In this document: piece by piece, positions 59,953 to 64,000 of the stretch | Position numbering within the stretch: the stretch's first letter is position 1 | Layout of the letters: every line of letters begins with the position of its first letter | From: Streptomyces himalayensis subsp. himalayensis | GTDB taxonomy: Bacteria; Actinomycetota; Actinomycetes; Streptomycetales; Streptomycetaceae | Assembly: GCF_013778455.1 (NCBI RefSeq) | Contig: NZ_JACEHE010000020.1 | Location: 1-64,000, forward strand | Length of the DNA stretch: 64,000 bases | Direction: 5' to 3' | Notes under the pieces: generated by a model | Told to the model about the DNA's origin: nothing | The model's input: the letters and a program-made list of their open reading frames with translations, nothing else | Databases searched by the model: none | Position numbers and translations under genes: made by a program

Positions 59953-62633
59953 GGGTTCCGATCCGTCACATCGCCGGACATCTGGTGTGGTCGACCCACG
60001 GCAGCGTGTGGGCCGTCTACCGGCTGCACCCGGGCCCGGACGCCCGCGGCCACCGTGAGGAGACGGTGCAGGGCACCTACGTGCCGGCCCCCGTCCGGGA
60101 CGAGCAACTCGCCAAGATCACGCACATGGTGCGCTCCCTGTCCGGGGCGCCCCGCCTGATCGGGCTGTGCGCAAGGGTCGATCCGGGTGAGATCGCGCTG
60201 CGCATGATCGAAGGCATCGAGCCGGCCGAAGCGATGCCCGACGACCAGCCGCATCCGTGGGTGGAGAACGTCGAAGCCACCTTGGATCTGTTGGACGGTC
60301 AGGAGATGCACCGCCGCACGCTGTGGCTGGCGGTGCCGCTGCAGACCGACACCGCCAGCGGGCAGGTGACCGCGTTGCTCGGCTCGGTCTGGGCGCAGAT
60401 CGCCCCCGCCCTGGGGATGCGGCCAGTGCCGGTGGCCCGGCGCGAGGTGAACGCCTACCGCGAGCAGGCCTTGCGGGTGGAGGCCGCGCTCGCCGGCGGC
60501 GTGGCGTTCCGTCCGGCCCGCCCGGCGGAGATCGTGTGGATGATCCAGCACTCTCTGCACCGCGGCCTGAACGAACCCCTGCTCGCCGAAGCCGACGCCA
60601 GCGACCTGTACGGCGGACAGGTCCACGGCGGGGTGCTGCACTCCCCCAGCTACGCCGACCTCGGGCAGGCCCGGCTGCAGGAAGGCGGCATCGACCCTGA
60701 ACTCGACGACATCGAGCGCCTGGGGATCACCGACCAGCTCACGCGGTCGGGCCGCAAGGCCTGGTGGCGGATCACCACCGCTGCCTCGCCTCTGCGGCGG
60801 CGCTGGCTACAGGTCGAAACGGACGCCGGAACCGGCTACCAGGCCCACCTGGCCTTGGCCGAGTGCCCGCCCGCCGTCAGCCAGGACGCCGCCGACCTGT
60901 TCGCCCAGCTGGAAACCTTGGAGTTCCCCGTCGACTACACCGTCGACCTCGCCCTGGTGTCCGCGGAGAAGGCACGCGATCAGGTGCGGCGCAAGAAAAA
61001 CGAGCTCATCGACCAGGCCGACCAGTACGACGCGCGCCCCACCGGCATGCCGCCCTCGCTGACCGAGGCCGCCCGCGATCTGGGCGAGCTGGACGCCCGC
61101 CTGTCACGCACGTCCGTCGAGGTCGAGGTGCAGTCGGTGACCGTGCTGACGGTATGGGGGCCGACCGCCGCGATCTGCGACGCCCGCGCGCGGGCTCTGG
61201 CCGCGCTGCTCGGCGGCGCCGACTACCGCGCCGTTCGCCCGGCCGGCCTGCAGGAGGCCCTGTTCGCCCTGGGCCTGCCCGGCACCGTACGGCCCGGTGT
61301 GGTCAGGGAGTTCACGCAGCATCAGGTTTCGGAGGACTGGGCGCTGTCGGGTGCCTTCACCGCCTGTGAGGTCGGCGACCCGAACGGCATGTTCCTCGGC
61401 ATCGACCTGGACTGCGGCACCACCCGCCCCGTCATGATCAACGTGGCGGATGCGCCGAAGCAGGACGCGTCCGCCTCCATGGGCATCGTCGGCGATCTCG
61501 GCGCAGGCAAGAGCGTCCTTCAGAAGCTGATCGCGGAGGCGGTGTGGGCGCGCGGGGGCTGCGCGATCTGCATCGACCGCACCCCGGTACGGGAATGGGC
61601 CACCTTCGCGCGGGCGGCGGCGAAGGGCCGCTGCCAGATCATCGACGCAGCCCAGGCCGAGGTGTCGATCGACCCCTTGAGGATGTTCACCGGGCCCGAG
61701 GGCCGCCACTACGCGCTGAGCTACCTCACCCTGCAACTGGGCATCGGCCCGATGAGCACGAACGGCGAGGTCCTCCACCACGCGGTCGAGCAGGCCGCCG
61801 CCAGCGACGCCCCCTCCATGCGCCGCGTCCTTCAGGTCCTCGAGGAGATGGCCGCGCGCGAGGCGGGCAAGCGGCAGGACGCGGCCGCCACCCTCACCGG
61901 CCTCATCCGGGTCGTGGCCTGCAACCCGCTGGCGGCGATGGTGTTCGACCCGACGCTGCCGCCGGTCCGGCTGGACGCCTCCAGCGCCTCCGACATGATC
62001 GTGATCACGACGACGGGGCTGAAGCTGCCGCCGAAGGCCGCGTTCGACAAGCCCGAAGTGCTGCATCAGCAGCCCTTGGAGGCACTGATCGGCCGTGCGG
62101 TGCTGTACCTGATCGCGGCGATCGCCCGGCAGACCGCATTCGAAGACCCGGAGCGGTTCACTGCGGTTGTCCTCGACGAGCTGTACTGGCTGACCAGTTC
62201 TGCGGAGGGCACCGCCCTGGTCCACGAGATCCTCCACGACGGCCGCAAGCACGGTGCCGGCCTGCTCGCCGGATCGCACGACGCCGAGGAGCTCGGCCCC
62301 GACCGTGGCCTGATGGCCTACCGCGTGCTCGCCCGCACCACGGATCGTGAACGCGCCCGCCGCGGACTGGAGTTCGTCGGACTCGACCCAGGCGACCCGG
62401 AGCTTCTGCGGCTGGTGACCACCGGCCTGTCCCCCGTCGGGCAGAAGGGCCGCGAGGGCGAGTTCCTGCTGACCTGCCCGCGGCAGAACACCGGCCGTAT
62501 CAAGGCCGTCATCCCCCACATCGAGCGCATCGCCTCGTCCATCACCACTACCCCGGGCCGCCGCCACGACCACAGCCGTCCGCACGCAGCGGACACACCT
62601 GAAGCCGCCCGGCCGAAGGAACAACTCTCATGA
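59949..62633 (+). CDS. VirB4-type conjugation ATPase, 894 aa
   Basis: Walker A is MGIVGDLGAGKSVLQKLIAE (near residue 512) and Walker B FTAVVLDELYWLTSSAEG (near residue 740). The upstream 500 residues contain the VirB4 N-domain. Conserved AGSHDAEELG and RTTDRERARRGLEFVG patches near the C-terminus are like those of VirB4/TraC/TcpF ATPases of Gram-positive conjugation. It powers assembly of the type IV secretion channel. GTG 59949 overlaps the previous stop; the longer upstream open frame is an artefact of overlapping genes. Confidence 0.85.
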   Translation: MRVPIRHIAGHLVWSTHGSVWAVYRLHPGPDARGHREETVQGTYVPAPVRDEQLAKITHMVRSLSGAPRLIGLCARVDPGEIALRMIEGIEPAEAMPDDQPHPWVENVEATLDLLDGQEMHRRTLWLAVPLQTDTASGQVTALLGSVWAQIAPALGMRPVPVARREVNAYREQALRVEAALAGGVAFRPARPAEIVWMIQHSLHRGLNEPLLAEADASDLYGGQVHGGVLHSPSYADLGQARLQEGGIDPELDDIERLGITDQLTRSGRKAWWRITTAASPLRRRWLQVETDAGTGYQAHLALAECPPAVSQDAADLFAQLETLEFPVDYTVDLALVSAEKARDQVRRKKNELIDQADQYDARPTGMPPSLTEAARDLGELDARLSRTSVEVEVQSVTVLTVWGPTAAICDARARALAALLGGADYRAVRPAGLQEALFALGLPGTVRPGVVREFTQHQVSEDWALSGAFTACEVGDPNGMFLGIDLDCGTTRPVMINVADAPKQDASASMGIVGDLGAGKSVLQKLIAEAVWARGGCAICIDRTPVREWATFARAAAKGRCQIIDAAQAEVSIDPLRMFTGPEGRHYALSYLTLQLGIGPMSTNGEVLHHAVEQAAASDAPSMRRVLQVLEEMAAREAGKRQDAAATLTGLIRVVACNPLAAMVFDPTLPPVRLDASSASDMIVITTTGLKLPPKAAFDKPEVLHQQPLEALIGRAVLYLIAAIARQTAFEDPERFTAVVLDELYWLTSSAEGTALVHEILHDGRKHGAGLLAGSHDAEELGPDRGLMAYRVLARTTDRERARRGLEFVGLDPGDPELLRLVTTGLSPVGQKGREGEFLLTCPRQNTGRIKAVIPHIERIASSITTTPGRRHDHSRPHAADTPEAARPKEQLS

Positions 62634-62986
62634 CTTCTTCCTCCTGGGACCGCTCCCGGCGCTTCGCCGCCGCGGGCAGCGTCCTCATGGTGATCGCCGT
62701 CGCCGCCGGCGCGCTCGTCCTGGCCCCCGGGGTGAGCATGCCGGAGGCGTGGTGGCCGCGCACCGGGCAGGCCTTCGCCACCGACGTCCACTCGACGCAC
62801 AAGACTCCGTGCGACCTGATCGCAGGGCCGGGCAAGGCCTGGTGCGAGCGCGGCACCACGACCGCCGCCTTGGCCGAGGACCCTCGCGGCGCCGGTGCGG
62901 CGTGGCAGCTGGTGCCGCCCGCCGCGGGCGTGGCCGCCCTCGTCATGTGGCGGCGTCGTGACGCCGCCATGCAAAGGCGGCACTGA
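62630..62986 (+). CDS. Small membrane protein with Cys motif, 118 aa
   Basis: One N-terminal hydrophobic segment (FAAAGSVLMVIAVAAGALVL) and one C-terminal (AWQLVPPAAGVAALVMW) flank an outward-facing part containing CDLIAGPGKAWCERG. The same pattern occurs in the next protein as CDKIWGPGKKYCERD. The ATG overlaps the VirB4 stop (ATGA). No family name can be given, but the motif links it functionally to the next gene. Confidence 0.6.
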   Translation: MTSSSWDRSRRFAAAGSVLMVIAVAAGALVLAPGVSMPEAWWPRTGQAFATDVHSTHKTPCDLIAGPGKAWCERGTTTAALAEDPRGAGAAWQLVPPAAGVAALVMWRRRDAAMQRRH

Positions 62987-64000
62987 ATGTTCCGCCCAGA
63001 CCGCGGCACGCTCCGCTCGGCCGGCTTCGTAGCTCTGGCCACGGTCGTGTTCGTCATGGTGAACAGCCAGGTCGTGTATGCGGCGAGTAGCAACAGTGAG
63101 ACCGGTGACCTGCTCGCCCCGCTGAACATCACCTCCTCCGAGGGGGTGGCGATCAACGGGTACGAGCTGAACGCCGAAGGCGGCTCCATCGTCAGCTTCA
63201 AGACCCAAGCCCTGGCATTCGCCTTGTCCGGCCTGTTCACGCTGATCCGGCTGCTGGTGGGACTTGCGGGGTGGGCGATCGAGGTGGCCTTCCGGTTCCC
63301 GCTGCTGAAGATCCTCTCCGCTCCGGCGCAGAAGGTCGCCGACGCCTACAACAGCGTGGTCGTCGACACCCTCGGACTGAAGGGTGTGCTGCTGGCCTGG
63401 GCGTTCGTGTTCGCCGGATTCATGCTCGTGCGCGGCCGTGTCGGCCGTGGTCTGGGCGAAATCTTCCTCACCTTGCTCGTCGGGGCGTTGGCAGCGTCCG
63501 CGTTCGTCCGCCCCGACTACCTGCTGGCCCAGGACGGCCCGCTGGGGCAGGCCCAGGAGGCGGCCGCCGAGGTCGCCCAGCGATCCGTCAACTCCTACGA
63601 CTGGGGCGGCAAACTCGCCAGCCGGGGCCCGTGCGACGGCATGGCCGGCAACCAGGAGATCAAGTGCCTGGAGCGCGAAGCCGAACGGCCGGTCTCCTCC
63701 ACGGACGTGGCCCGCCCCCTCCAGCACTCGATCACCAACGCGCTGGTGGTGAAGCCGTACATGCTGCTGCAGTACGGGCGCATCCTCGACCCGGCCAAGC
63801 CTGCCGACCGCAAGGCCTACGCCGTCCATCTGAAGTGGATCACGGGCGGCTACAGGCCGGGTACCGAGGACGGCGGCGACGACAAGGAGAGCGATCCCTG
63901 CGACAAGATCTGGGGGCCGGGCAAGAAGTACTGCGAGCGCGACACCAACGGCGCCTCCCGCGGTAGTGACGAGCTGCCGACCCTCACTCCGGGCGGGGAG
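62987..64000 (+). CDS. TrbL/VirB6-like membrane protein, 5' part (cut by window end)
   Basis: ATG 62987 begins at the base after the previous TGA. It opens MFRPDRGTLRSAGFVALATV, a signal-like hydrophobic helix, then helices LAFALSGLFTLIRLLVGLAG, GVLLAWAFVFAGFMLV and EIFLTLLVGALAASAFV. The hydrophilic part has cysteine pairs, including GPCDGMAGNQEIKCLERE and CDKIWGPGKKYCERD. Polytopic proteins at this position in Gram-positive transfer operons form the channel (VirB6/TrbL). No stop occurs before 64000, so the gene is partial at 338 codons. Confidence 0.7.
   Translation, partial: MFRPDRGTLRSAGFVALATVVFVMVNSQVVYAASSNSETGDLLAPLNITSSEGVAINGYELNAEGGSIVSFKTQALAFALSGLFTLIRLLVGLAGWAIEVAFRFPLLKILSAPAQKVADAYNSVVVDTLGLKGVLLAWAFVFAGFMLVRGRVGRGLGEIFLTLLVGALAASAFVRPDYLLAQDGPLGQAQEAAAEVAQRSVNSYDWGGKLASRGPCDGMAGNQEIKCLEREAERPVSSTDVARPLQHSITNALVVKPYMLLQYGRILDPAKPADRKAYAVHLKWITGGYRPGTEDGGDDKESDPCDKIWGPGKKYCERDTNGASRGSDELPTLTPGGE

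Overview
The window is very GC-rich DNA with strong third-position G/C bias, frequent GTG starts, GTGA/ATGA stop-start overlaps and families typical of Streptomyces (BREX type 2/Pgl, XRE-TPR regulator beside HATPase proteins, Phd-type antitoxin of the streptomycete kind). It is best read as an accessory region of a Streptomyces or close relative: an integrated or plasmid-borne element, or a chromosome arm, rich in defence genes and in decayed mobile-element scars. No rRNA, tRNA or CRISPR array was seen.

Layout. (1) 1-3.2 kb: a small plasmid/phage-like module (two unknown genes and a DUF932 protein) preceded by a 12-bp repeat array and bounded by 48-bp imperfect inverted repeats made of tight 3-nt-loop hairpins. 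(2) 3.3-9 kb: small unknown genes and several frameshifted remnants (LysE exporter, IS256 scar and others), plus intact DUF4265 and triple-HTH genes. (3) 9-19.7 kb: an HNH nuclease/methyltransferase pair, a kinase-like gene facing it, and a tightly coupled leftward operon (two HATPase proteins, GT8, APH-fold kinase, GT2, PIG-L deacetylase, P-loop kinase, GT4) that diverges from an XRE-TPR regulator across a perfect 7-3-7 dyad, followed by a Nudix hydrolase. The set looks like a regulated biosynthetic or glycan-modifying cluster of unknown product. (4) 20-26.3 kb: an IS110 scar, a NACHT ATPase with a membrane partner sharing a repeated motif, a divergent two-gene membrane unit, a Phd antitoxin with a truncated toxin, and a stand-alone LexA-type HTH protein. 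(5) 26.3-35 kb: a membrane-anchored repeat protein, two secreted proteins, a tyrosine recombinase, purN/istB and integrase relics, and an aldo/keto reductase-TetR pair with three 22-bp dyads.

(6) 35.4-53.9 kb: a complete, apparently intact BREX type 2 operon in canonical order pglW-pglX-pglY-pglZ-brxD-brxHI, flanked by recombinase and IS scars. (7) 54.3-57.4 kb: a leftward set ending in a fused GmrSD/BrxU-like DUF262-DUF1524 nuclease. (8) 57.5-64 kb: an intergenic region dense in TGGTCGG and TGCGCA motifs, then the start of a rightward type IV secretion (conjugation) operon: TcpC-like, small membrane proteins, a VirB4-type ATPase and a TrbL/VirB6-like protein cut by the window end.

Together the genes describe a defence island (BREX, GmrSD, NACHT, toxin-antitoxin, HNH/methyltransferase) adjoining a conjugative transfer module. 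All functional names rest on motif recognition by eye, not on database searches.
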